Positions 10,839 to 19,950 of a stretch of DNA of 41,303 bases are shown here, piece by piece (within the stretch, counting starts at the first letter, position 1; every line of letters begins with the position of its first letter). Made by a program: the position numbers and the translations under genes. Source of the stretch: Terfezia claveryi (taxonomy: Eukaryota > Ascomycota > Pezizomycetes > Pezizales > Pezizaceae). The DNA lies in assembly GCA_015179025.1 (NCBI GenBank), contig WHUX01000340.1, positions 1 through 41,303 on the forward strand, given 5' to 3'. The notes beneath the pieces were generated by a model. It had not been told where the DNA came from. It did no database searches and was given only the letters and a program-made list of their open reading frames with translations.

Positions 10839-11409
10839 TGTAACGAGGGCTCAGGGGGCAAGGCGACCAAGGGGTACGCCAGGGCAAGGGCAAGGCTAGG
10901 ATAACACACACGTAGAAACGCTACGTGTGTGACCAGGGGAGGCTAGACGGGAGGCAATGGCAAGAGGCAAGAGGGACAGAGGGCGAGGGACACGAGATAC
11001 GCGGAAGCAGTTGCCGTGTGTGTCAAGGGATGCAGCAGGGCTGCAGAGTCGAGGCGAGACAAGGAGGTGCACAGGGGAGATGTACCAACGTGGAGAGAAG
11101 CAAGGCCCTGTATTGGATATACAAGACATTGGATGGGGATCCAACGAGAGGGCAGAGGGACTTAGATATATATACATGATTCCAGGCCAAGGCCGTGGAA
11201 GGAATAAGCTTCCCGAGATTCCTATCTCGGAAGCTAAGATAACAATCACCCATCGACGACACCCGAACAAGCCTGTTCGAGTGTCAAAACAGCACGACAC
11301 CCGAACAAGCCTGTTCGAGTGTCAAATCAAGACTACAATCAACAATAACGAGAGTCAGACGGAATCCCGTCTGACTCTCAAACCTGGCTAGGAAAGGACG
11401 GTTGTGACA
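10839..11409 (-). repeat. 5' LTR of gypsy II (571 bp)
   Basis: Partner of the LTR at 5099-5671 (about 97.5% identical by eye). A TATATATA box (about 11163-11173) lies about 40 nt upstream, in minus orientation, of the conserved ATCCAATGT segment. It carries the same two palindromes as the other LTR. Confidence 0.95.
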
Positions 11410-11571
11410 ATTATATACTAGTTTTTTACTCCTGTATCTAGTTCTATACACTTCTCGACTAGACTCAATACTTCTGCTCGATCGCACTTTCTACTTCATA
11501 GCACTACTGTCCATCGCTACTACCTCCATAATTACTACCACAATACCTCAGCTTATAGTAACCTTTCAATA
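11410..11571 (+). repeat. 3' LTR of copia II, right part
   Basis: Continuation of the LTR broken at 5098, starting with the right copy of the ATTAT target duplication (11410-11414). It ends TTTCAATA, the imperfect inverse of the LTR start TGTTGAAA. The next bases GTAGT are the presumed target duplication of copia II, and copia III coding sequence resumes there on the minus strand. Confidence 0.75.
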
Positions 11572-12465
11572 GTAGTTTGACATGTTGTAGGTTTCAAAGA
11601 TTTCTTTGATGTAGTGAGTTTGTATTATATATATCTTACAGCTAGTTCAATTATGACTTATTGCGAGGCCAACAAAAACATCCATGGGGCCAAGATCTTT
11701 TATCTTGAATTTTGTTGCTAGGAATATTTTGATATTGTTAATATCATTCTGCTTTCCAATATTTAGTATATTGTCAATATATTCTAAAATGAACTATAAT
11801 TTTCCATCTATTATTCTCACCCATACTGCAAGATCTATATCTAGTCTCACAAAACCCAGCTCTACTAATACCTTATCTTATACCATATACCATACTCTTA
11901 CCCCTTAGTACAATCCATATAAACTCTTTTTGAGCAAACAAACATCTCCCTCATTTAGTTGAAAACTCTTAGGTTAGCATAGATATATAATTGTATTGAT
12001 AATCCTATTGAGAAAAGCCAAAACTATATCAAACTGGTCTATTTCTAAATCCAATGTAGCTACTATAGAAAGGATAATTTAAAGGGTCATTAAACTAGCT
12101 ACTGGGGCAAAAGTCTCTTTATAGTCTAAGCTTTTTTTTTATAAATCACTTTTGGCTATCTAATGGGCTTTGAATTTCATGATTTTTCTATAGATACCCT
12201 ATTTTGTTGCCCATACCCACTTTATTAGTAAAGATTGTTATCCTAAAGAGATACTCTACATAGGAATGAATTCAAATACTCCTATATTAGTGATTGTTTA
12301 TATTTCTTTTAGAGTGGCTTTTAACTAGAAACATGCATTCTTGCTTTTCATTACCTCTTTTTAATACTTAGGATCTTCTTTAATGATAGTTATAGTAATG
12401 TTTTTATCCTCTAATCTACCATACTCTTTTTTCAACCTTTCATATACCATCTAATAAGATGCTAG
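11572..12465 (-). pseudogene. copia III reverse transcriptase, C-terminal part
   Basis: Translation on the minus strand matches copia RT (RVT_2 family). Visible blocks are GVFEFIP, KSLDYKETFAPVASLMTL, IILSIVATLDLEIDQFDIVLAFLN, GDVCLLKKSLYGLY and KDLGPMDV, ending THYIKEIFETYNMSNYY at the copia II junction. The catalytic YVDD box reads YIDN (about 11785). The block contains many TAA/TAG codons where Trp, Gln or Arg is expected. It is non-functional. Confidence 0.85.
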
Positions 12466-12467
12466 TA

Positions 12468-13009
12468 CTATTCGCAACCTAGTAGTGATCAGCCACTGTC
12501 TTATGACCATCCCTGCAACCCTCCAGCAGCAACACCCCCAGCCACATCTCGTAATATATTATGACTCTGCTGATTCCAGCTATATTCACAACTATGGAAG
12601 CAAATACGCTCTACAATATGGTTACCCTCACATCCCGCCATATTCAACTCAATACCCCCATACCACCTCCCCCAACATGACCGTTGTCATACCCGACCCC
12701 TCCCCCCGAACCCCCCCAATAGGGCCAGTATCATGCAGGTGAACTCATGACCACGAGAGGGCCCTTTACCTAACATCTATATTCATGATTAAACAGCTTC
12801 TAGGGCAGCAAGCAACAATATATGCAAACAGTCAGCTATCATTACAAGCCGCTCACCGCTCCAAAAATGAGCTATTTTCAGAATTAGGTATATTTCTATG
12901 ATTTATGCTATTATAACCCCCATATACCTCAATCCGCTGCAATACTCTCTTCCCAAGCATTCTCAGCCCCCGCCGAAAGGTCTCCAATAGCTCTGAGAGC
13001 TCTAATACC
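12468..13009 (+). repeat. left inverted arm of the foldback element
   Basis: By eye about 95% identical to the reverse complement of 13788-14330. A 79-85 codon open stretch (12485-12742, LVIYYDSADSSYIHNYGSKY) is open in both arms. Amino-acid differences between arms are frequent, so selection for coding is not evident. Confidence 0.9.
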
Positions 13010-13787
13010 CCCCCTTCAAGAATCTTCACCCTCTATTAATACCCCTGCCTCTACTCCCTCTGTTGGCCTTATATTATATGAATAGGCCCAAAACCGCGAG
13101 GAGACCTTTACCTATATCCATGGTAAATTAGTGCTGAAGGTGGAGCGTGCTAGTTTGGTTGGCACAGAGCGTGCAAAATTACAAATTGCAGGATCTCAAC
13201 TCAGCACACTGAGTAAGTTCCGAGAGCTCTTATTCAATCAGCCAAATCCACCCCATCTATGCCCTCCTCAATCCCCCGAGTTCAATACTCCTCTAGAGCA
13301 TCCTCAGCCGCTCCACTCCTCTAGAGCATCCTCAGCCGCCCCGGAGAGGTTGCTAATTGCTCTGGAGCTACAATACCCCCCCATTTTGGGCTCTAGGTAG
13401 TCGCATTAGCCATGGTAGTATGCTGGCCTTTCTCGAGGCATTTTAAACCCTTCAATACACCCTTTATAGCTACCAGATCAGCCCAAGCATTACCGATATG
13501 TACCAGAGCAGGTGTTGAGAGCACGCTAGGTTGGGCACTAGGTTGGACGCTAAGTCTGGTTACTACATTGGTAGACACTAGGTTGGACACTAAGTATAGC
13601 ACTAGAACGGCACGAGACTAGACAAAGCGCTAGATTAGGTGTTGAGGAATTTAGAGCAGCTAAGTCGACGCTGAGTTGGACTCATGAGTGTGGGGTTGCT
13701 GTTGGTTGCTGTGAGGGGGTTGAAATGGCCCTAGGGGAGGGTGACAAAACCTCCTAGATGGAAGCAACCCATGAAGCCCAAAGGGAA
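13010..13787. other. central unique part of the foldback element
   Basis: No known protein was recognised. A 120-codon stretch around 13085-13400 (one TAG early) reads ETFTYIHGKLVLKVERASLV, possibly a captured gene or transposase fragment. It contains a 29-bp duplication (CTCCTCTAGAGCATCCTCAG..., 13288-13345) and degenerate repeats of CACTAGGTTGGACRCTAAG (13525-13595). Confidence 0.4.
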
Positions 13788-14330
13788 GGTATTAGAACTC
13801 TCAGAGCTATTGGAGACCTTTCGGTGGTGGCTGAGAATGCCTGGGAAGAGAGTATTGCAGCGGATTGAGGTATATGGGGGTTATAATAGCATAAATCATG
13901 GAAATATACCTAATTCTGAAAATAGCTTATTTTTGGAGCAGTGAGCGGCTTGTAATGATAGCTAACTGTTTGCATATATTGTTGCTTGCTGCCCTAGAAG
14001 CTGTTTAATCATGAATATAGATGTTAGGTAAAGGGCCTTCTCGTGGTGATGAGTTCACCTGCATGATACTCGCCCTATTGGGGGGGGTTTGGGGGGGGGG
14101 GTCGGGTATGACAAGGGTCATGCTGGGGGAGGTGGTATGGGGGTATTGAGTTGAATATGGCGAGATGTGAGGGTAACCATGTTGTAGAGCGTATTTGCTT
14201 CCATAGTTGTGAATATAGCTGGAATCAGCAGAGTCATAATATATTACGAGATGTGGCTGGGGGTGTTGCTGCTGGGGGGTTGCAGGGATGGTCATAAGAC
14301 AGTGGCTGATCACTACTAGGTTGCGAATAG
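13788..14330 (-). repeat. right inverted arm of the foldback element
   Basis: Inverted copy of 12468-13009. It includes G/C homopolymer runs around 14078-14102 that match C runs in the left arm. Confidence 0.9.
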
Positions 14331-14332
14331 TA

Positions 14333-16505
14333 GCAGATTCGGGTCTTCATTGATATTAGTATCTACTTATAATAACCTTGAGGTGTTGGCTTTAATTCTC
14401 TTTACGTCCGATCCTATTTTGTCCTCTTTTCTTTTGAAATTCCATTCGCTTAATGCTTGGTAAACAAAGCTTATATCCATATAGTTAACTATAAAGAATA
14501 TCGATATATCATTACTTAGGATTTTATCAATATCATCAGGTTCATGGTCTGTAATAGCTATGTTTACTATATTGAAAGCTAGTAGGTCCTCCTTTGATGG
14601 CTTGAGATTAGCTATATCTTATTTATCTTCATTATTAGGGTCCTTAATTTCCATTATTTCAGGTATTTCCTCATCCATCAATGTAACAACTTTACTAAGT
14701 ATATTTTAGCTAAGGACTAAACCAAAACTTTTTATTATAGGATATCTAATAATATATTAGAAAAAGGTAATATTATATTTCTTCATTATGATACCTTGTT
14801 TCATATTATAGACTGCATATTATCCTTCACTAGTATAATATTCTATTATCAAACCTTCTACTGTATAGTATTCCTATTTTGTTCTATTTTGTTTTTCTAC
14901 ATGAGTATAAACTTTATATCTAAAAATACGTAGATATCCTATTGTTAGTTGTTCACCAAACTAGGCCTTATAAGGAGTCTTTCCTTCTAGAGTATAATAG
15001 GGTGATTGATTCTTGAGGTATACTATTACTTTAATATATTCTAGCCAGAAACCTTCCAATAATTTTGCTCCCTATAATAAAGCTAAAGTACGTTGTACTA
15101 TGACTTTGATTGCATTTTTAGCAGGTGGATTCATTTCTGAACTATATGTTTGAGTAGTATAATGTTGTATTTCTTTCTCTGCCAGTATTTCTTGAAACTC
15201 CATCTATAGAAGACTTTGTTCATTATCAGTGAAAAGTACTAGAATAGGTCTACTAGTGAATCTCTCTTTTATAACACTCTATTCTAGAAATACTGTTTAG
15301 TATTGATCCTTTATTAATATGCAGAAAACCCAAATGAACTTTGAATAGCCATCCACTAGTACAACAAAGTAGGTATATCTTTCCAACAATCCAGAGATTC
15401 TCATAGATCCACAGATGTCTATGAAAACCACCACCAGTCTCTGAGTAGGTTATTGTCTTGGGATTCTGGATACTTGTCTATGGTCTTTTCCAACATCAGC
15501 AAGAAAAAAGTGGCATCGGGGCGCCAGGTGGTGTCTCCAGGAGACAAACTATTTTCTTTCCTGATGAACTAGACATCTTATATATAGTAATCTTATAGGA
15601 ATAGGAAGTTCTCTAATTACTATATCATCTACAACTGATAGGAACTTTAGGAGGTCCTTCTTATTCAAATATGCAAGTCATTGGTACCATACTTAAATTG
15701 TATTAGGTAATTTATCACCTTTATCCCTAATTGATAGATATATCTTATAAGATCCAATATCGGTATCCAACTACCAACTATTACCTATCTTCATACTAGA
15801 TACTAGTAGTACTCTATCCAACCTAAATTCTATCCCTTTTGGCCCAAAATTTAACTAGTATCCTCGATTAGCTAGTATGACAACTAAGAAGAGGTTTACT
15901 TTTATCTTCAAAGTTGATACATATAAAATATTTTCCAGGTTGATGTGTTTGATATCTGGGCCAACTTTGATGATGAGGGGTATTATACTATAGTAGTTTA
16001 CTTCAATTCAACCATTTTCTATTAAAATTGGTATAAGAGGCTTACACAGAGTCATGTGTATAAAAAGATATATAAAAGGACTAAAATGGTTACTCGCTTC
16101 TATATCTACCAACTATTTGCCATGCTCATCCTTAGGCCCTACCTATCCTTCTTTTCTATACAAAATTTCATATCTGTTTACTGACCTCATATATTCTTTA
16201 TCAAAACTTGCTTTTCCATTTAAGTGAGCCATTATATAATGTCTTGTAGTATGTTTATCGATTGAGCTATCTGATGGGCCAATAAAAACCAGTCAGTCAT
16301 ATTACCTAGTATTTGTCAAATAGGACTGATTCTGATAAGCAGTTTGGTAGCTAGTATTAGTATTTGATTGGATAGTAGTTGCTCTCATGGTCTATAGTAA
16401 TTGCTAGAGGTCAAGCTCTATGTTGACTTGAAGGGAGTTTCGATCTTATTGGTTTCTCCTCTGATGTTTCTATTCCTCTTTTTCAATCATCTATTTAGGT
16501 TTAAG
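14333..16505 (-). pseudogene. copia III protease-integrase-RT N-terminus remnant
   Basis: Minus-strand blocks in order: protease site LVDIEASNHFSPF (about 16090-16125), where DTGA is expected; pre-integrase YLNKKDLLKFL; integrase core VVFIDICGSMR, GLLERYTYFVVLVDGYSKFI, FTDNEQSLL and NPPAKNA, where a Glu is expected at the Lys; TLEGKTPYKA*FGE, IGYLRIF; then a linker leading into RT (IKANTSRLL, NEDPN). The protease Thr and Gly, the glycine after the second Asp and the catalytic Glu are each changed by a single C-to-T or G-to-A. Many stops are present. It is a dead copy of a typical copia pol. Confidence 0.82.
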
Positions 16506-17003
16506 GTAAGGGAATTTTATCCAACATACAGATCTAGTATATCCTAGCTCACCACATTCTGAACAATGACTAGTTAGGTATGTAGATTGATTATAAGGGC
16601 AATCTTTAAGTTAATTTGCTAGAGACTTCATATAGTCGATATATTGTACTATGCTTTGATCTTATTTTATTATTGCTCATCCGAACTGAGCTTCGAGTCT
16701 CATAATATTAATGTTATCTGTTAAAGTATAGGTTTCGGATAAAGTTTCCTATATCTCTGTATTGATAGTAGTATCAGTAATTATTTGTCTTTGGTCAGAT
16801 TCACAAGATAAGAATATGAGGGCAAGAGCATCATTTTGAGCTCTTCTTCATGCTTTCAACTTATCAACTAGTAGTGCAGGTGGTCTATCTTGATCTATAT
16901 AAGACCAGAAGTCTCGTAGAACTAGTAGGAATATAATATCACTCTTTAATTCGTGATAGTTTAAGCTGTTAAACTTCGTAATTTTAAAGAAGCTGTATGA
17001 CAT
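16506..17003 (-). pseudogene. copia III Gag (UBN2/DUF4219-like)
   Basis: The start ATG is at 17003 (MSYSFFKITKFNSLNYHELK). The body matches copia Gag: DIIFLLVLRDFWSYIDQDRP, RRAQNDALALIFLSC, ETLSETYTLTDNINIMRLEA, QYIDYMKSLAN, then a knuckle CSECGELGYTRSVC in which the His is Tyr (CAT/CAC to TAT). Stops stand where Trp/Arg/Gln codons are expected. Gag would form the particle; this copy cannot. Confidence 0.82.
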
Positions 17004-17650
17004 GATAAGGGTTTAGCAAAATGAGAGGTAAGGGTAAAAAGAAATAAAATTTTTTGGATCAGTAGAATAAGACATACTAGGGTTATAACCTAGGAGTTCT
17101 CAATATCATTATTTTTATTTTCCCTCTATTCTATCAATAAGAGCAAACCCCTCCAGCTTAGAAAACTTAGGTCATGCCTAAGGCTTTTGGCATACCTTCC
17201 TTATACAGAGTGGAGTATTATGCTAGTGCTTCCAGTATGTAATAGGTTCCCTTGATATAGTAGATGTATTGATATAGTAGGTTATATCTATGTAGTAGGT
17301 TGTGTCAATATGGTAGGTTGTATCAATGTGGTAGATTGTATCAATATGGTAGGTTGTTGGCCTCATAGAACTAGGTTAATATATTGTAGGCTAATGACCT
17401 TACAACTCTAGAGGTTAGAGGTTATTGCTATAGGGCTAGTGTTGACTACCAAAACTTTTGGTTTTAATTCTAGAATTGCTACTTACTTACAATATATTAT
17501 GCTAGTAAAGTATGCAAGTATACAAGTGACAATGCCAAGTAACTAGCAGGTTCATAATATTGTAAACTCTCAAAGACAACAGACTAGTTCTACGAGGCTA
17601 GTAGGTTATGTCTTATGTTGGAGATTATAAAGAAATCTAAAAAGCTCGAA
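17004..17650 (-). other. copia III leader and probable 5' LTR
   Basis: AT-rich sequence upstream of gag with no coding features. A palindromic CTAGGTTATAACCCTAG lies about 85 bp upstream of gag (17085-17105) and may mark the LTR/primer-site junction. I could not fix the LTR ends because the 3' LTR is off the window. Confidence 0.35.
17252..17358. repeat. 19-bp tandem repeat, about 5-6 copies
   Basis: Head-to-tail copies of a unit close to TCAATATGGTAGGTTGTAT, degenerating to the left (TTGATATAGTAG). It lies in the presumed U3 of the copia III LTR. Confidence 0.8.
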
Positions 17651-17897
17651 ATGCCAAGCCATGCAGAACACCAAGCAAGCAAGAAATTCCATCACTTGTA
17701 AAAATATAAAGGCTGTAGAGTACTGGTATAGTGTGCCAAAAGAGGAGTAGCACGATCCCTAAAATGGTAGTCTGTAAGACCAGAAATTGTAGGGGCCAAA
17801 TCGGGACTCATTAGTGTAACTTCCCAAAAAGGTTCTTAAGCAATGCCAGGGAAAGATTTGCAGATTGCCTGTTTAGTGCTTCGATAGGAGACTTTAT
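17651..17897. other. unassigned spacer
   Basis: No open frame, RNA gene or repeat recognised. It lies between the presumed copia III LTR and the damaged 5S copy. Confidence 0.5.
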
Positions 17898-17998
17898 CGC
17901 GTGGTCACCCACTGCAGTACTAGTCCGGCGATCTAAAGTTTTGATATGGCAGAGCGAATGGGATGCCTCTTTTTCTTCAGTCTATGGTCTTATATGTC
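17898..17998 (-). pseudogene. 5S rRNA pseudogene (3' end replaced)
   Basis: Minus-strand sequence follows the 5S gene at 18151-18268 from its 5' end (ACCATAGACTGAAGAAAA...) to GGGTGACCACGCG, then diverges. The 3' third is unlike 5S and the Pol III terminator T-run is missing. The unit is a tandem duplicate that includes about 60 bp of 5' flank. Confidence 0.8.
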
Positions 17999-18061
17999 AA
18001 ATGATGATGCACTCTCGATTTTATGTCACCTATGCACCCTCAAATTAGCTTACTTGGTTTT
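17898..18061. repeat. direct repeat, copy 1 (5S body plus 5' flank)
   Basis: Matches 18171-18335 at an offset of about 274 bp. The shared flank includes GATGATGCACTCTCGATTTT and ends TTACTTGGTTTT. Confidence 0.85.
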
Positions 18062-18140
18062 GATATCGTCGAAAACTGCAAAACAAACCGAGTAATCAGC
18101 ATCCCGATGATATATATACTGTAGCTAAGTGCTGTGAGAA

Positions 18141-18150
18141 AATAAAAAAA
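18141..18150 (-). terminator. Pol III T-run terminator of the 5S gene
   Basis: The plus strand reads AATAAAAAAA, so the transcript passes through seven Ts directly after helix I. Confidence 0.85.
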
Positions 18151-18268
18151 TCTACAACACCAGGGATTCCCGCATGATCACCCACTGCAGTACTAGCCTG
18201 CCGATCTGAAGCTTAGATATGGCAGAGCGGACGGGATGCCTCGTTTTCTTCAGTCTATGGTTGTAGAT
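18151..18268 (-). rRNA. 5S ribosomal RNA gene
   Basis: The minus-strand transcript starts ATCTACAACCATAGACTG and ends CCCTGGTGTTGTAGAT (about 118 nt). The first nine and last nine bases form a perfect helix I (ATCTACAAC with GTTGTAGAT). The universally conserved CATCCCGTCCGCTCTGCC and the internal promoter part GTGGGTGATCATGCGGGAA are present. It is followed on the transcribed strand by TTTTTTTATTTTC, a Pol III terminator. In filamentous fungi 5S genes are usually dispersed rather than part of the rDNA unit, as here. Confidence 0.93.
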
Positions 18269-18335
18269 GTCAAATGATGATGCACTCTCGATTTTATGTC
18301 ACCTGTTCACTGTCAAATTAGCTTACTTGGTTTTG
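18171..18335. repeat. direct repeat, copy 2 (5S body plus 5' flank)
   Basis: Partner of 17898-18061. This copy contains the intact-looking 5S gene. Confidence 0.85.
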
Positions 18336-18466
18336 TATCAGACCCAGTGTTCTGATGATGTATACATACTGATTGTGAAAACTCTGGCCTCTTCTTCCAA
18401 ATCTTCGTTTGTCCAACAGCATCAGGCAAGTCGGGGCTTGACTGGTTACACCTCAGGGTAGCGCCC

Positions 18467-18754
18467 GTGCATATTGAAGGATTACTCCCCTTTTCTCTTC
18501 AAGCTGAACCTACAGCCAATATCAGGGACCTACAAGATGTTCTACAGCGTGAGGAGAAAAGTATTGAGACACTAGAAATTCAATGCAGGCGTCTGCATGT
18601 TCAGCGCAGGATCACTGACTTTCTGGTGCCTCCTCTCCTTGAACATTCCCGCCTCCACACCTACTACTCTTGTTTGGATATTTCTATACGCTCTGCTTGG
18701 ATTCATAAGCCTATTCCACAACATTTCCTAGCGCTAGTTAACTTCATTTTATAG
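18467..18754 (+). CDS. small open frame, unrecognised (possible gene relic)
   Basis: Ninety-five codons with no ATG; the first usable codon is GTG at 18467. The N-terminal half is predicted coiled coil (LQDVLQREEKSIETLEIQCR), followed by a region rich in His, Leu and Ile. This coiled-coil opening resembles the start of some fungal F-box proteins, but no F-box follows and I do not assign a family. It is flanked by a 5S gene and an LTR-like stretch. It may be a fragment or chance. Confidence 0.2.
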   Translation: MHIEGLLPFSLQAEPTANIRDLQDVLQREEKSIETLEIQCRRLHVQRRITDFLVPPLLEHSRLHTYYSCLDISIRSAWIHKPIPQHFLALVNFIL

Positions 18755-18774
18755 TTACCTATTTTCTCTTGCTA

Positions 18775-19211
18775 TAAGCATATATTGGTTACAAGCATAC
18801 TTCTCCTGGTCCGAACGATATGCTTGTATCGAGAGTTCTCTGTATACATACCAATACTCTTAAATGCTCTTCATTGCTTCAAGTTAATGCTCTCGCACTT
18901 GGTTTACTGCTTCCACATCAATCCAATGCTTACGCATTCACTCATGCATCTGGAATAACGCTTGCGCGTACTCATGGTATTACTTCTCTTAGGATAGCTA
19001 GCTTAGACTGCTTCGTTAAACGTTTTACCCTGATCTCGTCTCTATATATACGAGCTCTCAGGACAGTCATGTATTGATATGCTTCTCTCGATAGACTCAA
19101 TAGACTGTCTACTCTTGACCGAACACTCGCATCACCCTGCTTCACTGCACTAAGAGTCCACCGCTGCATCCTCCTATACCCAGCGATACCACTCGCTCAG
19201 TAACCTTTCAA
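18775..19211 (+). repeat. possible solo copia LTR
   Basis: The right end (AGTAACCTTTCAATA, 19199-19213) matches the end of the copia II LTR (AGTAACCTTTCAATA, 11557-11571). Both ends are preceded by a similar pattern (GACTCAATA..CTGT.., pyrimidine-rich). A TATATATA box is at about 19041-19049. The left boundary is uncertain. A segment at its left (AAGCATATATTGGTTACAAGCATAC) recurs near 35020-35048. Confidence 0.45.
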
Positions 19212-19352
19212 TACCCCGCACGTGCGAATTGTTTCTCAGAAAATTTACAGCGAAATCAAGTGAATCAAGTCTTATTCTGCTCGCCGAAGTCACCTCTCTT
19301 CGGATAAATGGTTTTCTAATTGGATTGTACTCCTACCTAGTCATCCTTCACC
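19212..19352. other. short spacer before the HTH relic
   Basis: No feature seen apart from TTCACC before the ATG at 19353, a good context for a fungal start. Confidence 0.4.
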
Positions 19353-19525
19353 ATGGTTCAAACTCGCCAGGCATGGACTGAAAAGGAGCGAGCTGCATTC
19401 GCTCTTACCATTTACTACACCCTGACCATGACTATCAAGATATCAAAAGATGGTTCAATGAGAAATAGGTATGGCCCAAAGACGATCAGTAAATCACAGG
19501 TAAGCAAGATCCTCAATCCTAGAGA
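19353..19525 (+). pseudogene. CENP-B/ABP1-like N-terminal helix-turn-helix relic (pogo-type transposase or derivative)
   Basis: Starts MVQTRQAWTEKERAA. Reading then has to change frame (near 19395) to give HPDHDYQDIKRWFNEK, and again (near 19470) to give YGPKTISKSQVSKILN. The pattern xLxxWFxxxYGxxISxSxVSxIL is the N-terminal DNA-binding module of fungal pogo/Tigger-type transposases and of CENP-B-like ARS-binding proteins. Downstream I see no second HTH or DDE domain; the frame becomes unrelated sequence with AT-rich stretches. It is probably a truncated transposase relic. The two frame changes are inferred by eye. Confidence 0.5.
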
Positions 19526-19950
19526 GTTTACAAGGTATGGCTCGCTGGACATAGCATCAGACAGCCATCACGGGATTTTTTATCCCCCACTCGGACATTT
19601 CTTAGTTTTTATGTATATATCTCGTTATAAGATACCTCGTTAAGAGAAACTCTATGCTACTGTAGTTTCGAGTAGTTTCTTATAACGCGACACCACTGTA
19701 CGTAGTACTTATGGTTAAGGACCGAATAGGAGTAAGGAGTATTTAAAATAAAAAAAAACCCTGTACGTAAGTGCGAGACTGCGGCTGACCGAACGATACA
19801 TTTAAAGTTAGAAAAGAAAACTTCCGATCCACCTGCGACGCTAACGTATGTACTCTGATCCAAAAGCTCGTGCATCAGCTCTCCATATCCTCACCCACTA
19901 GGTACGTCTTCTGGGTCTTCAGATTCTTATTATGAACGATAACTGCTAGT

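Larger units (their letters stand above)
5099..11409 (-). mobile_element. complete Ty3/gypsy chromovirus 'gypsy II' (6311 bp)
   Basis: Both LTRs, primer site, gag, pol with chromodomain, polypurine tract and a perfect 5-bp target duplication are present. By eye the two LTRs differ at roughly 14 of about 572 positions, so this is one of the younger insertions. Coding capacity is lost mainly through single-base frameshifts (at least nine), with only one or two nonsense codons. It lies inside the copia II 3' LTR. Confidence 0.97.
12468..14330. mobile_element. foldback (long terminal inverted repeat) DNA element, 1863 bp, TA target duplication
   Basis: The two ends are inverted copies for about 542 bp (outer sequence CTATTCGCAACCTAGTAG). 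The element is flanked by TA on both sides (12466-12467 and 14331-14332). Removing it restores an uninterrupted copia III RT frame across the junction, which fixes the target duplication as TA. TA is typical of Tc1/mariner-pogo mobilisation. No transposase domain is recognisable, so it is probably non-autonomous. Confidence 0.85.
11572..17580 (-). mobile_element. Ty1/copia retrotransposon 'copia III', heavily mutated
   Basis: The oldest layer of the left stack. On the minus strand gag starts at 17003, followed by protease, integrase and RT. RT is interrupted by the foldback element 12468-14330 and then cut at 11572 by copia II. The rest of RT and RNase H would lie left of the window. It is very AT-rich with many stops. 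Key residues are changed by transitions throughout, as expected from RIP. The LTR boundary near 17.1-17.6 kb is not clear. Confidence 0.82.

Noticed and set aside
12485..12742. Protein-coding gene in the foldback arms
   Set aside because: Both arms are open, but the differences between them are mostly amino-acid changing and no family is recognised. Openness follows from recent arm identity.
17430..17500. tRNA-like stretch (GACTACCAAAACTTTTGGTTTTAATTC...)
   Set aside because: The B-box is poor and no cloverleaf with acceptor pairing could be drawn; it lies in AT-rich copia III leader sequence.
18467..18754. F-box protein N-terminus
   Set aside because: There is only a coiled-coil-like segment, no ATG and no F-box motif; kept only as an unrecognised open frame.
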